Assembly: GCA_002352205.1 (NCBI GenBank)
Contig: DEHZ01000016.1
Location: forward strand, 93,321 to 157,320
Source: Flavobacterium sp. UBA2787
Lineage (GTDB): Bacteria; Bacteroidota; Bacteroidia; Flavobacteriales; Flavobacteriaceae
Direction of reading: 5' to 3'
DNA: 64,000 nt
The position numbers and the translations under genes were made by a program. The first letter of the stretch is position 1, and the number at the start of each line of letters is the position of its first letter. Below the pieces are notes generated by a model, which had not been told where the DNA came from, did no database searches, and saw nothing but the letters and a program-made list of their open reading frames with translations. Below are positions 44,396 to 53,839 of this stretch, in pieces.

Positions 44396-44432
44396 AAAAC
44401 CTTTGTCAAGCTCATCACTTTACAAAGGTTTT
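44396..44432 (+). terminator. Rho-independent terminator
   Basis: AAAACCTTTGT/ACAAAGGTTTT (44396-44406 with 44422-44432) followed by T-rich sequence ends the ygiD operon. Confidence 0.85.
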
Positions 44433-44554
44433 ATCTATTTTATTTATAAATTTTTAATTATAAGATTCAAATTTATGAAGACACTTTTTTGGGTCAAGTT
44501 ATTTAGTCAAATTGACACACCAACCAATTGACACATAGCCACATTGATTAATTG

Positions 44555-45919
44555 TCACATTAATTTCACCTTCCCCGGATACCTCTCCACAAACCCATAA
44601 ATCAACTGCATAATATAACTATTGCTTTTATACTGCGTCACATATTCTTTGATCTCAGATAATTCAGTTATTCCTACCTCAGTAGCAATATAACCCATAC
44701 CATAAAAGTGACCCTTTTCTATGCAAATACAACTTTTTTCTTCGTTAGTTCGTCCTTTATCAATAATGGCAAAAGTGGGTCGGTTACTGATTAAAAAATC
44801 TACCGCATTTTCAATTTGGACATTGTGTGTTTCCATATCCGGTAAATCTGTGGTGCTGAATTTAGAATGCATCTCTCCATCATTAATCGCACCGTAATTA
44901 CAAAAGCGATGGTCGATTTCAAATTGTTCTGCTAACTTTCGCAATACGTTAAAACCATCATATAAACTACTGAAGGATTCAAGACAAGAATGAAATTTAG
45001 GTAATTTCCCAACGGCTAAATAATGATAACCATTGCGAGCGGTATATTGATACAATCCAAATTTAGGTTCAAACCGTTTGAGAGCCATATTATAAATTGG
45101 CCACAACTTCTTGATTTCTGTACATTCCAAAATCAACGCCATTAATTCATTTGCACAAACTTCAAACGAAATACTGCAAATATCCCGCATAAAAAGTTGT
45201 CGTTGCTTTGTAATTTTATGTCCTGTGAAGTGCGACGCCACCCGTTTTTTTAGATTGATAGCCTTTCCAACATAAATTACTTTTCCTTCGGAATTATAAA
45301 AATAATAAATGCCCGGCTTTTCCGGTAATTGTTCAAAATCGGAAGGTGGTAAATTCGGAGGCAAACGCTGATCTACCGCCGTCTTCTTTATCATTTTTGA
45401 TATTTCACCTTCACTATCCCATTCTACTAATTTTGAAAATAAGATAGCAGTCGCATCGGCATCACCTCCGGCACGGTGAGCGTTGAGTAGTGGAATTCCG
45501 AGCGAATAACAAAGTTTACCTAAGCTATATGAAGGCAATCCTGGTTTTATTTTTCGGGCGGTTCGAACCGTACATAATTTTGTAGCCGTCCATTTGAATC
45601 CGGATTCTTGTAGTTGATGACGAACAAAGGAATAATCGAAGTTGACATTGTGAGCAACAAAAATTCTATCGGTTAATAGTTCCAACACCTTTTCTGAAAT
45701 GTCATCAAAAATAGGTGCATCTTTGACCAATTCATTATCAATCCCTGTCAACGCAAAAATAGCAGGCGGAATATGTTGTTGCGGATTTACCAATGATTCC
45801 CAACTCTCAATGACACTAACGCCATCGTGAATCCGAATGGCTATCTCCGTTATACGACTACCACCAGCATAACCACCGGTGGTTTCTATATCTACTATGG
45901 CAAATTCTTGTTTTTTCAT
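44555..45919 (-). CDS. DnaQ-like 3'-5' exonuclease fused to a GIY-YIG domain
   Basis: The 454-aa protein starts with an epsilon-type exonuclease (DIETTGG with Asp10/Glu12, HNVNFDYSFV, HRAGGDADAT; residues 1-165). A GIY-YIG nuclease domain follows (PGIYYFYNSEGKVIYVGKA, about 205-280), then a UvrC-like C-terminal region. It is the last gene of a Y-family polymerase-DnaE operon, 3 bp after dnaE, and could supply proofreading or incision to it. Confidence 0.92.
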   Translation of the reverse strand: MKKQEFAIVDIETTGGYAGGSRITEIAIRIHDGVSVIESWESLVNPQQHIPPAIFALTGIDNELVKDAPIFDDISEKVLELLTDRIFVAHNVNFDYSFVRHQLQESGFKWTATKLCTVRTARKIKPGLPSYSLGKLCYSLGIPLLNAHRAGGDADATAILFSKLVEWDSEGEISKMIKKTAVDQRLPPNLPPSDFEQLPEKPGIYYFYNSEGKVIYVGKAINLKKRVASHFTGHKITKQRQLFMRDICSISFEVCANELMALILECTEIKKLWPIYNMALKRFEPKFGLYQYTARNGYHYLAVGKLPKFHSCLESFSSLYDGFNVLRKLAEQFEIDHRFCNYGAINDGEMHSKFSTTDLPDMETHNVQIENAVDFLISNRPTFAIIDKGRTNEEKSCICIEKGHFYGMGYIATEVGITELSEIKEYVTQYKSNSYIMQLIYGFVERYPGKVKLM

Positions 45920-45922
45920 TGT

Positions 45923-48900
45923 TTAGTTTTGCTTCATCTTTTGTCGTGGCAAATTAATTTCGTGTTCCTGAGGATACGGTGCTCGGTGCGTCATACTTAC
46001 ATCTTCCCGAATTTGTTGCTGTGTTTGAAAACGTTTTTCATCCGTTGCCGAATAACGAGAATCGGGAATAAATGGCATCTTTTCCATTTTTGAAATGGTG
46101 ATGGTGGGAAAATGATAATCCACCTCCACCTGACCAAGAAGCAAATAACATCCTCCCCCTTTAAAAGGATACTTTTGAAGACAATCAGCAAAATGAGCGG
46201 TGTCAAAAAAATCGCCTTCTGCATCTATCCACGTTCCAAAATACATGTCGCCTCGTTTGGTGGGCACGTGTTTTCGGGAAATTAAATACGCCAACATCCG
46301 AACGGTTTTCTTGTGGTGTTTAGTCAAATCCCGTGCCATAACGTCTCCTCGATATTTAGTTTGCAACAAATTAAAAGGCGTAACTGAGACCGGAAAATCA
46401 AGCAATTCAATTTCATCAAAGGCATCTTCAAAAGGCGAACGCTCCACAATCGGCAACTTATACTCTTTAACTGGTTCCCGAATTAAAAGTAAATGACGAT
46501 GCTCGGGTTTAAAGTTAATTAAAATTAATCTTGCAATGATTAGCAATTCATTTTTGGGTTTTCCTGTAAATCGGAATGCTCCTATAAAAATCAAGATTTG
46601 AATTCCCTCAATACCAATCGGAACTCGATTGATAAAATCTTCCAAGGAAATATACAAACCATTTTCTATGCGTTCATTTACCAAAAGTTCAGCTGTTTTT
46701 AAATCCAAACTCTTCAAATGTTGAAAGCCTAAATAGATATTTTTACCATATACCGTGGTTTGATACTCACTTGTATTGACACAAGGATTATGGATTTTAG
46801 CACCGGACATTCGAGCTTCGTGCACATACACTTCGGTTCTGTAAAACCCTCCAAAATTATTAATAACTGCCGTCATAAATTCAATCGGATAATAGGTTTT
46901 CAAATATAAACTTTGATAGCTTTCAACCGCATACGAAGCAGAGTGTGCTTTACAAAAAGAATAACCGGCAAACGATTCAATTTGACGATATATTTCCTGA
47001 CTTAATTGTTCAGGATGTCCTTGCTTTTTACAACAATCAAAAAAATTGTCTTTTACTTTTTGCAACGCGGCTTTAGAACGTCCCTTTCCGCTCATCGCAC
47101 GACGAAGAATATCGCCATCAGCAGCCGGAAGTCCGCCATAATGCAAAGCAATTTTAATAACATCTTCTTGATACACCATAATGCCGTAGGTTTCTCCCAA
47201 CTGTTCTTTAAACACCTCATGAAAGTATTCAAAACGGTCAGGATAATTATGGCGAAAAATATACTCTTTCATCATTCCTGATTGGGCAACTCCCGGACGT
47301 ATGATGGAGGAAGCGGCCACTAATACTTTATAATTATCACATTTTAATCGTCTCAGTAAACCACGCATGGCAGGACTTTCTATGTAAAAACAGCCAATGG
47401 TTTTGCCTTCACTCAATAGTTCATTACAAATTTTTTCGTCTTTGGATAACGACGTATCTCGGATATCAACTTCAATGCCTTGATTTTGCTTAATCAGTTT
47501 CACCGTATCATCGATGTGACCAATACCTCGCTGACTTAAAATATCAAATTTATCAAAACCAATGTCTTCCGCCACATGCATATCAAACTGAACAATGGGA
47601 AATCCTTTAGGTGGCATTTCCAAAGCAGTAAAATTGGTAATCGGTTCTTCGGAAATAAGAATGCCACACGAATGCATACTGCGTTGGTTAGGATATTTTT
47701 CGAGTAAGATACCGTATTCTTGCACTAACTTCACCACTTCACTTTTATGATGGGTTTTCATTGGATTTTTGGCTAATTCGTCCAACTCTTCTTTGGGTAA
47801 ACCAAATACCTTCCCTACTTCACGAAAAATGGAACGGTATTTAAATTCTACATTCGTCCCACAAAATGCCACATGGTCTGCACCATATTTTGAAAAAATA
47901 TAATCTAGAATCGTATCTCTTTCCCGCCACGACCAGTCAATATCAAAATCGGGAGGTGACTTTCGATTGACATTTAAAAAACGTTCAAAATACAAGTCAA
48001 GTTCGAGTGGACAGATATTAGTAATATCTAAACAATAAGCAATGATGCTGTTGGCTCCACTCCCACGCCCGATGTGTAAAAATCCACGGCTGATGCTGTA
48101 GCGAACGATATCCCATGTAATAAGGAAATAACCGCTGAACTCTAATTCGTTGATGACTTTCAATTCTTTTTCTACTCGGGCTTTGGCTTCGGGATTGTTA
48201 GAGCCATATCTTCGAATCATTCCTTCGTAAGCCAGTTTGATCAATAAGGCACTGTCTTCTTGTTGGTTGTTGGTAAAGTGTTTTTTATTTTTTGGTGTGA
48301 AAAAATCATATTCAAAATTACAAGCGTCGATAATGGCTTTTGTGTTTGCAATGATTTGTGGATAATCAGTGTATTTATCGATAAGGTTTTCTAACGGAAT
48401 CATCACTTGAGTTACTTTACAATAATCGGTTTCGGTGAGTTTTGAACCAAGTATGTTTAGGTCAATGGCTCGAAGGATTTTATGCAGATTGTATTCTTTT
48501 TTAGTTCTGTATGTTACGGTTTGCAAGATGGCCATTTTGTTCAATCTTCGCTTCCAAACGTAGTTGTATAACTTGGGAAGTTGCTCCGGTGCAATCCCAA
48601 TAAATTCATTCTCATTCAACGTTTCCGGAATGGAATCAAACGGATAAATGATTATTGTATTTTCAAAATCAGGTGCTTTTTCCGGTAGTGGCGTGTTGTC
48701 GAAATTGTGTTTGGTTACTAATCGGTTCATTTCTGCAATGCCTTTTTTGTTTTTGGCTAAACCGATGTAGAGTTGTTTTCCCTCGTTGCGAAAATCAATT
48801 CCAACGAGCGGTTTAATGTTTACTGCTTGGCAGGCTTTATAAAAATCATAAATGCCGGTTACCGTATTAATATCCGTTAATGCCATAGCCGTCACACCAA

Positions 48901-48982
48901 ACAATACTGCCTGTTCCACTAATTCCTGTAGTGGAATTGTACCATAACGCAACGAATGATAGGAATGGCAATTGAGGTACAT
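45923..48982 (-). CDS. DNA polymerase III alpha subunit-like (DnaE, damage-associated copy)
   Basis: A 1019-aa C-family polymerase, shorter than replicative DnaE (about 1150 aa or more). It has an N-terminal PHP domain whose metal motif is altered (ALTDINT instead of ALTDHxx), and the palm with HIGRGSGANS and PDFDIDW. Translation is coupled to the upstream Y-family polymerase (TAATG overlap). The context with a LexA-like repressor points to an inducible, DnaE2-like translesion polymerase, not the replicative copy. Confidence 0.9.
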   Translation of the reverse strand: MYLNCHSYHSLRYGTIPLQELVEQAVLFGVTAMALTDINTVTGIYDFYKACQAVNIKPLVGIDFRNEGKQLYIGLAKNKKGIAEMNRLVTKHNFDNTPLPEKAPDFENTIIIYPFDSIPETLNENEFIGIAPEQLPKLYNYVWKRRLNKMAILQTVTYRTKKEYNLHKILRAIDLNILGSKLTETDYCKVTQVMIPLENLIDKYTDYPQIIANTKAIIDACNFEYDFFTPKNKKHFTNNQQEDSALLIKLAYEGMIRRYGSNNPEAKARVEKELKVINELEFSGYFLITWDIVRYSISRGFLHIGRGSGANSIIAYCLDITNICPLELDLYFERFLNVNRKSPPDFDIDWSWRERDTILDYIFSKYGADHVAFCGTNVEFKYRSIFREVGKVFGLPKEELDELAKNPMKTHHKSEVVKLVQEYGILLEKYPNQRSMHSCGILISEEPITNFTALEMPPKGFPIVQFDMHVAEDIGFDKFDILSQRGIGHIDDTVKLIKQNQGIEVDIRDTSLSKDEKICNELLSEGKTIGCFYIESPAMRGLLRRLKCDNYKVLVAASSIIRPGVAQSGMMKEYIFRHNYPDRFEYFHEVFKEQLGETYGIMVYQEDVIKIALHYGGLPAADGDILRRAMSGKGRSKAALQKVKDNFFDCCKKQGHPEQLSQEIYRQIESFAGYSFCKAHSASYAVESYQSLYLKTYYPIEFMTAVINNFGGFYRTEVYVHEARMSGAKIHNPCVNTSEYQTTVYGKNIYLGFQHLKSLDLKTAELLVNERIENGLYISLEDFINRVPIGIEGIQILIFIGAFRFTGKPKNELLIIARLILINFKPEHRHLLLIREPVKEYKLPIVERSPFEDAFDEIELLDFPVSVTPFNLLQTKYRGDVMARDLTKHHKKTVRMLAYLISRKHVPTKRGDMYFGTWIDAEGDFFDTAHFADCLQKYPFKGGGCYLLLGQVEVDYHFPTITISKMEKMPFIPDSRYSATDEKRFQTQQQIREDVSMTHRAPYPQEHEINLPRQKMKQN

Positions 48983-50196
48983 TAGTCTGTATTGTTTGAT
49001 TTTGGAATGATTGATTGACTTCTGGGATTAGAAATGATGTTACCTGCTTTGGAGGTAATGTTTCTTCCGCCACAACGGGTCACTGCATCATAGCCAAATC
49101 GGTTTTTGATTTTATCCATCGCTTGGTATAAGGCGATCATTTCTTCGGTATCTTCAAACATGTCGATTTGATAGGTTCCACGCACTAAACCGGCAAAGGA
49201 AACGCCAACCAATCGGATTCGCATACGACGATTGTACAGCTTGTTGAATAACTCAATGGCTATCTTGCTTAAAACATGGTCACAAGACGTGTAGGCAATT
49301 TTACGTTGTACATTTTCCGTATCAAAATTGGCATAGCGAATTTTGACTACTACCGTTGAAACTAACCATTGCTCTGCTCGGGCTTGGTAGGCTAGTTTTT
49401 CTACCATTCCTAAAATTAAGGATTGTACTTTTTTAATATCAATTATATCTTGCAAATAGGTGTGCTCGGTGGAAAGTGATTTTCTTTCTCGGTACGGTTC
49501 CACCGGTGCATTGTCAATGCCGTTGGCTTTTTTCCAGATTTCCAATCCGTTTTTGCCGATCATACTTTGCAGTACTTCCGCAGGTGTTTCGGCTAATTTT
49601 TCAATGTTGCGAATGCCAAGTCGGGAAAGTAAATTAAAAGTCACTTCGCCCAACATGGGTATTTTTCGTATGGATAACGGATTTAGAAACGGCTTTACCA
49701 TACTTTCCGAAATTTCCAAATTGCCGTTGGGTTTGCCTTCACCTGTGGCAATTTTAGAAACGGTTTTGTTTACGGATAACGCAAAACTGATAGGTAATCC
49801 GGTTTCTTTGGTGATGGTTTGGGTTAATTCATTCGTCCATTTGTAACAGCCGTAAAATTTATCCATTCCCGTAATGTCGAGGTAAAATTCATCTATGCTT
49901 GCCTTTTCGACCAGTGGTGAATTTTCTTCAATGATTTGGGTAACTTCATGTGATTTTTTTGAAAACAATTCCATGTCGCCTTTTACGATTTTGGCTTGTG
50001 GACATAGTTGCATTGCCATTCGGATTGGCATGGCAGAGCGTACTCCAAAATAACGAGCTTCATACGAACAAGAAGCCACGACTCCTCTTTCGCCACCGCC
50101 TACAATTAGTGGAATCCCATTTAATTGTGGGCTTTCTAATCGGATGCAAGAGACGAAAAAAGTGTCTAAATCCATGTGAACGATGGCACGTGACAT
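48982..50196 (-). CDS. Y-family DNA polymerase (DinB/Pol IV type)
   Basis: This 404-aa translesion polymerase keeps the catalytic acidic residues (VHMDLDTFFVSC and SIDEFYLD) and the little-finger domain. A C-terminal RFGYDAVTRCGG stretch recalls UmuC-type tails. Being first in an operon with DnaE and an exonuclease under a divergent S24 repressor suggests SOS control. Confidence 0.93.
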   Translation of the reverse strand: MSRAIVHMDLDTFFVSCIRLESPQLNGIPLIVGGGERGVVASCSYEARYFGVRSAMPIRMAMQLCPQAKIVKGDMELFSKKSHEVTQIIEENSPLVEKASIDEFYLDITGMDKFYGCYKWTNELTQTITKETGLPISFALSVNKTVSKIATGEGKPNGNLEISESMVKPFLNPLSIRKIPMLGEVTFNLLSRLGIRNIEKLAETPAEVLQSMIGKNGLEIWKKANGIDNAPVEPYRERKSLSTEHTYLQDIIDIKKVQSLILGMVEKLAYQARAEQWLVSTVVVKIRYANFDTENVQRKIAYTSCDHVLSKIAIELFNKLYNRRMRIRLVGVSFAGLVRGTYQIDMFEDTEEMIALYQAMDKIKNRFGYDAVTRCGGRNITSKAGNIISNPRSQSIIPKSNNTD

Positions 50197-50230
50197 AGTG
50201 TTTTGAATTTTTGAAGTTGAAATTATTTTA

Positions 50231-50269
50231 CAAAATTAGGACGTTTAATCCCTAAAATAATTATCTTTG
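50231..50269. promoter_or_regulatory. Divergent promoters and candidate LexA-like operator
   Basis: The minus-strand -7 box TAATTTTG (50238-50231) serves the polymerase operon. The plus-strand TATCTTTG (50262-50269) serves the repressor gene. Between them is the inverted repeat TTAGG-N10-CCTAA (50236-50255), a plausible binding site for the S24 repressor that would cover both promoters. Confidence 0.65.
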
Positions 50270-50294
50270 TAGTGACTTAAAATCCCTTTAACAT

Positions 50295-51068
50295 ATGTTG
50301 TATATTTCCGACAATTTAAAATGGTTGCGAAGTAAGCAGAACTTGTCGCAACAGGAAGCTGCGGACGGAATGAAGTTGCCTTTGGATCGTTATAAGAAAT
50401 ACGAATACGGTAAGAACACACCACCGGCAGAAACGTTGCTAATTATTTCGAGGTATTACCACATTAGTATTGATTTGCTTTTAACGGTGGATTTACGAAA
50501 AACCTCCATTGACGATTTAGTTCGGTTAGAAGACAACCGTATAGTGTTGCCTATTACGGTGAATAGTGACGGACAAAATTTGGTTGAAATAATTACTCAC
50601 AAAGCCAAAGCCGGTTATGCCGCAGGCGGTTATGCTGATTTTACGTTTATGTCGCAACTCGAACACATTTCACTTCCTTGGCTCAATAAAAACGAAAAAT
50701 ACCGCACGTTTCCTGTTGATGGTGATTCTATGCCACCACACAACAGTAAGTCGTTTATCATTGCAAAATATGTTGAAAAGTTGGGTGATGTAGTAGATGG
50801 AAAAACGTATATCGTGATTACTACTAATAATGAAATGGTTTACAAGCGATTGAATAAGAATGGGAAAAATATCTTTACATTAAATTCCGATAATACTTTT
50901 TATAAACCGTATGATGTGAAATTTTCGGAGATTGCTGAGATCTGGGAATATGTGGGTAGTATTGAACGGGAGAATTTTAAACCGGAGAATTATACTTCCG
51001 AAAATTTAGAAAGAATAATTAGAAAACTTCAAAATGATGTAATGGAAATTAAAGATAGGATTTCATAA
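50295..51068 (+). CDS. XRE-HTH/S24 peptidase repressor (LexA/CI-like)
   Basis: The 257-aa protein has an N-terminal XRE helix-turn-helix (LRSKQNLSQQEAADGMKLPLDRYKKYEYG) and a C-terminal S24 self-cleaving domain. Catalytic Ser145 is in GDSMPP and Lys184 in VYKRL. A candidate cleavage site is Ala106-Gly107 in KAKAGYAAGG. It should repress itself and the divergent mutagenesis operon until RecA-stimulated self-cleavage. The tail is a helical extension. Confidence 0.92.
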   Translation: MLYISDNLKWLRSKQNLSQQEAADGMKLPLDRYKKYEYGKNTPPAETLLIISRYYHISIDLLLTVDLRKTSIDDLVRLEDNRIVLPITVNSDGQNLVEIITHKAKAGYAAGGYADFTFMSQLEHISLPWLNKNEKYRTFPVDGDSMPPHNSKSFIIAKYVEKLGDVVDGKTYIVITTNNEMVYKRLNKNGKNIFTLNSDNTFYKPYDVKFSEIAEIWEYVGSIERENFKPENYTSENLERIIRKLQNDVMEIKDRIS

Positions 51069-51136
51069 TCATAAAATTTTCAATATCTTATTACTTCTAG
51101 TAATTTGAGACGGAAATCTTTTTCGTATAATACAAT

Positions 51137-51610
51137 TTACTTAATAAAAGTCTGCATTTCATTCTCGATATTCACACGAAGTTGCTTCAATTTTAACGCA
51201 TACGCCTCCAATTGCTTTTCATGATCGGTTTTTGGAACCCATTTTTTTACCGGTAATGGTTTTCCATCGCTGTCAACTGATACAAAAACAATCACACAAT
51301 GTGTTTTTTTGGTAAATGATTCTTCGTTGAGTTTTCGCGAGTACACATCAATAGCGATATGAATACTCGTTTTTCCGGTCAATATAATGTATGCATCAAT
51401 TTTTACCAAATCACCAATGTTAATGGGCTTGTAGAAACGGATTCCGCCCACATAAACTGTCACACAATAGGTTTCAGACCATGTTCTTGCACAGGTATAC
51501 GCTGTTTGGTCGATCCATTTCATCACCGAACCGCCATGCACTTTACCGCCAAAATTCACGTCGGTAGGTTCGCTAATAAACTGGAAGGTTATTTTGTGTG
51601 TTTCTTTCAT
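51137..51610 (-). CDS. Acyl-CoA thioesterase (hotdog, YciA/BACH-like)
   Basis: A 157-aa hotdog-fold hydrolase with DVNFGGKVHGGSVMKWIDQTAYTCA, the active-site segment of the acyl-CoA hydrolase family, and a Lys-rich C-terminal helix. It releases free acids from acyl-CoAs. It is monocistronic and unrelated to the neighbouring repair genes. Confidence 0.92.
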   Translation of the reverse strand: MKETHKITFQFISEPTDVNFGGKVHGGSVMKWIDQTAYTCARTWSETYCVTVYVGGIRFYKPINIGDLVKIDAYIILTGKTSIHIAIDVYSRKLNEESFTKKTHCVIVFVSVDSDGKPLPVKKWVPKTDHEKQLEAYALKLKQLRVNIENEMQTFIK

Positions 51611-51825
51611 GACTTTCGGATTTATTAAATTAGTAGAACTATCGTAAAGATAAGCAATTAAACTTTTTCACTTTCAAAGGATTTTGCTTCGACAATGCAT
51701 TACCTGTTTGAATATAGCGGATAGCCATTCTACGACAAAAAAGAAGAGAAAATTATAAACCCTATAAAGTCAAATTTTCCAGAATTTCACAAATATGGAA
51801 ATGTGTTGGTAGTTTGTAAAGATTA

Positions 51826-51922
51826 AATTTAAAAACCCACAAATTATACTTCGGAGAGTTTAGAAGGAATAATCAGAAAACTTCAAAATAATGTGATGGA
51901 AATTAGGGTGAGGATTTCGTAA
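51826..51922 (+). pseudogene. Duplicated 3' fragment of the S24 repressor gene
   Basis: These 97 bp closely match the last ~95 bp of the S24 gene (50971-51068) and still read NYTSESLEGIIRKLQNNVME then IRVRIS* in place of the original tail. Nothing upstream matches the rest of the repressor. It is a leftover of a second copy or of a recombination event. Confidence 0.8.
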
Positions 51923-52394
51923 TGACACACAATTAAAAAAAAATATCTTCCTCAGTACTATAGTTTTTAAAGAATTCAGAACGAGAGATTGCATTCTTAC
52001 AATAACAGATAAATATACAGTAGATCATTTCATCACCATGCCTTTGTTTCGAATGATTTAATATGAAATCTAGTACCAGTTGATAAAAACTCTAACACTA
52101 CCAAAGGCGATAAGCTGCCAATAATGGAAACGCTTTTCATTGACTTTTTTAAAATTCAAAAACAGCTTTCGTAATCATAAGCCATTATGTTCTTTGGAAT
52201 TGAAATTTTATTAATTCTAATTTTTACCATTAGCTTTACCTAGAATATCTAATCCAGTTAATAAACTTATCATATCCCAACTATACCGTTTTCCAAAATA
52301 TAATAGTAATTAAAACTTCTATATCACTTCAAAATTGCTTGCTGAATTGCTTGATATTTAACAAACAAATAAGTTTCTGAAAATAAAATTGTTA
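51923..52394. other. Gene-poor stretch with possible coding debris
   Basis: No intact gene is seen. A short plus-strand frame around 52089-52174 (NSNTTKGDKLPIMETLFIDF and on to a TAA) looks protein-like but has no start and no recognised relative. With the adjacent repressor fragment it suggests a decayed locus between 51.6 and 52.4 kb. Confidence 0.4.
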
Positions 52395-53261
52395 CTATTT
52401 TTTCCGCTCCACATAATTTGAAATAATATATGCACTAACCTTTTTCAATTGCCCGCCAGTCTCAGGATGAAAACCATCCCCTAGCGAATTAAAAAATTCC
52501 GGCTTACCGTTTACTTTACAATACCAATACAAAGGCTTTCCCTGTTTATTAAAAAAAGTTGTTGTGTCATTCACTTCTATTTTTCTAAAATTCAATAAAC
52601 TTTTATCCAATGGAATAACGGGATTTTTTGAGGAATTTTTATTATGACCCATACATTCTACTACTTCATAATGATCCACTTGCCATTGCATGCATTGCTT
52701 ATCAGTGAACACAAATTTGGATAACGAAAATCCGCCCAAAAGCGAAGCGATAATTAGAAAAATGGTGATGAATTTATTTTTTCCTATCCAAAAAATGAAA
52801 CCTCTCTTCTTGTAACTCCCATTTTCCTTCTTTCCGCCATTCTCAGGCACAGTTGGTTTATCAGGCTCCATTAAATCACCTTCTAAAAATTTATAACTTT
52901 CGCTTGTTGAAAATACTTTATAAGGCCTTTCAATAAAACTGACAAGTATGGCCGCTATTTCAATCCGAGTAGGATTATCCATATCTTTTTCTCCTTTTAA
53001 AAAAGAAATTATCGTCTTAAACTTATCAATATTTATTCTATTAATCGCTCTTTTCAACGCTTCATTTTCATTCTGTTCAAAGAAAATTCGAAATACTTCT
53101 TCATCACTTTTATTTAAACCTTTATCACTTAGTAACAAACACAATGTACGCAACTGAGCAGGTGTAGGATTTGCCAAAATACCACTGACATCATCCATTT
53201 TACAAAGACCATACTGTTCTTTTATGGCTAATTTGTAATCCTTAAAAGTATTTTTTCTCAT
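52395..53261 (-). CDS. Hypothetical single-pass membrane protein
   Basis: The 288-aa protein has a helical cytosolic N-terminal part (about residues 1-125), a Pro/Gly/Lys linker and one membrane helix (about 165-185, FITIFLIIASLLGGFSLSKF). The C-terminal domain contains Cys (KQCMQWQVDHYEVVECMGH) and aromatic residues. I do not recognise a family. It has no close neighbours on its strand. Confidence 0.7.
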   Translation of the reverse strand: MRKNTFKDYKLAIKEQYGLCKMDDVSGILANPTPAQLRTLCLLLSDKGLNKSDEEVFRIFFEQNENEALKRAINRINIDKFKTIISFLKGEKDMDNPTRIEIAAILVSFIERPYKVFSTSESYKFLEGDLMEPDKPTVPENGGKKENGSYKKRGFIFWIGKNKFITIFLIIASLLGGFSLSKFVFTDKQCMQWQVDHYEVVECMGHNKNSSKNPVIPLDKSLLNFRKIEVNDTTTFFNKQGKPLYWYCKVNGKPEFFNSLGDGFHPETGGQLKKVSAYIISNYVERKK

Positions 53262-53307
53262 AAAAAAGGAAATTGAATTTCGGATTTTTTTAGATTTTTC
53301 CGGAACT

Positions 53308-53337
53308 ATCGGAATTCATCGGAATTATCGGAATTCC
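53308..53337. repeat. Three tandem ATCGGAATT units
   Basis: ATCGGAATTC, ATCGGAATT and ATCGGAATTCC follow directly on one another (53308, 53318, 53327), just upstream of the minus-strand 288-aa gene. The rest of 53262-53615 holds only a short CGGAT/ATCCG hairpin and no gene of note. Confidence 0.7.
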
Positions 53338-53615
53338 TTATCAACACTACCACAAAAACCACATTCCTTTGCTTCAGAATTTGTTTTTGTTCTAACCTGC
53401 AATTGGAACAAATGTACAAAACAGATTCAAAAAAAGTGTCGCTCAACAGAACTGAAATTGTATCAGGGAAGTATACCAAGACGGTTTTGTTGTAGCACAC
53501 TTTACTTCCCAACAATTCATTGAGTACTCATTTCTTATCGGATAAAATCCGAAACGCTCATTTGGTTTAAAAAACCGAACAGCAAAATCCATGTTCAATT
53601 TTAAATTTCAGTATC

Positions 53616-53792
53616 ATGAAAAAAATACTTTTTATATCACTATTTTGTACAGCATTGGGTCTTTTTACTTCTTGCTCGGCAGACGATGTAGAAGAACAAA
53701 GCATGTCTGTAGCGGCAGATGACACCGGAGGTCAGAGTGGTTTTGGTCAAATTAAACCACCACCACCTCCACCACCGGGAGTTGGAGGTTAA
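53616..53792 (+). CDS. Small proline-tailed lipoprotein (58 aa)
   Basis: The ATG at 53616 encodes a signal peptide with lipobox (MKKILFISLFCTALGLFTSC, lipid Cys20), a short acidic stretch and a tail QIKPPPPPPPGVGG. It lies 47 bp upstream of a lipoprotein sensor kinase and its response regulator. The processed part is only about 39 residues, so a signalling or ligand role for the kinase is conceivable; this is inference. Confidence 0.75.
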   Translation: MKKILFISLFCTALGLFTSCSADDVEEQSMSVAADDTGGQSGFGQIKPPPPPPPGVGG

Positions 53793-53839
53793 TTTCTAGA
53801 CAATCTTATTTTGTAAATAGAAATTTGTAAATTCGGGAA

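Noticed and set aside
44508-44560. Repeated TGACACA-like motifs after the ygiD terminator
   Set aside because: They are short and irregular, between two convergent transcripts, with no clear role.
53306-53515. Minus-strand frame of about 69 codons
   Set aside because: It runs through the ATCGGAATT tandem repeat, lacks domain features and has no promoter; probably chance.
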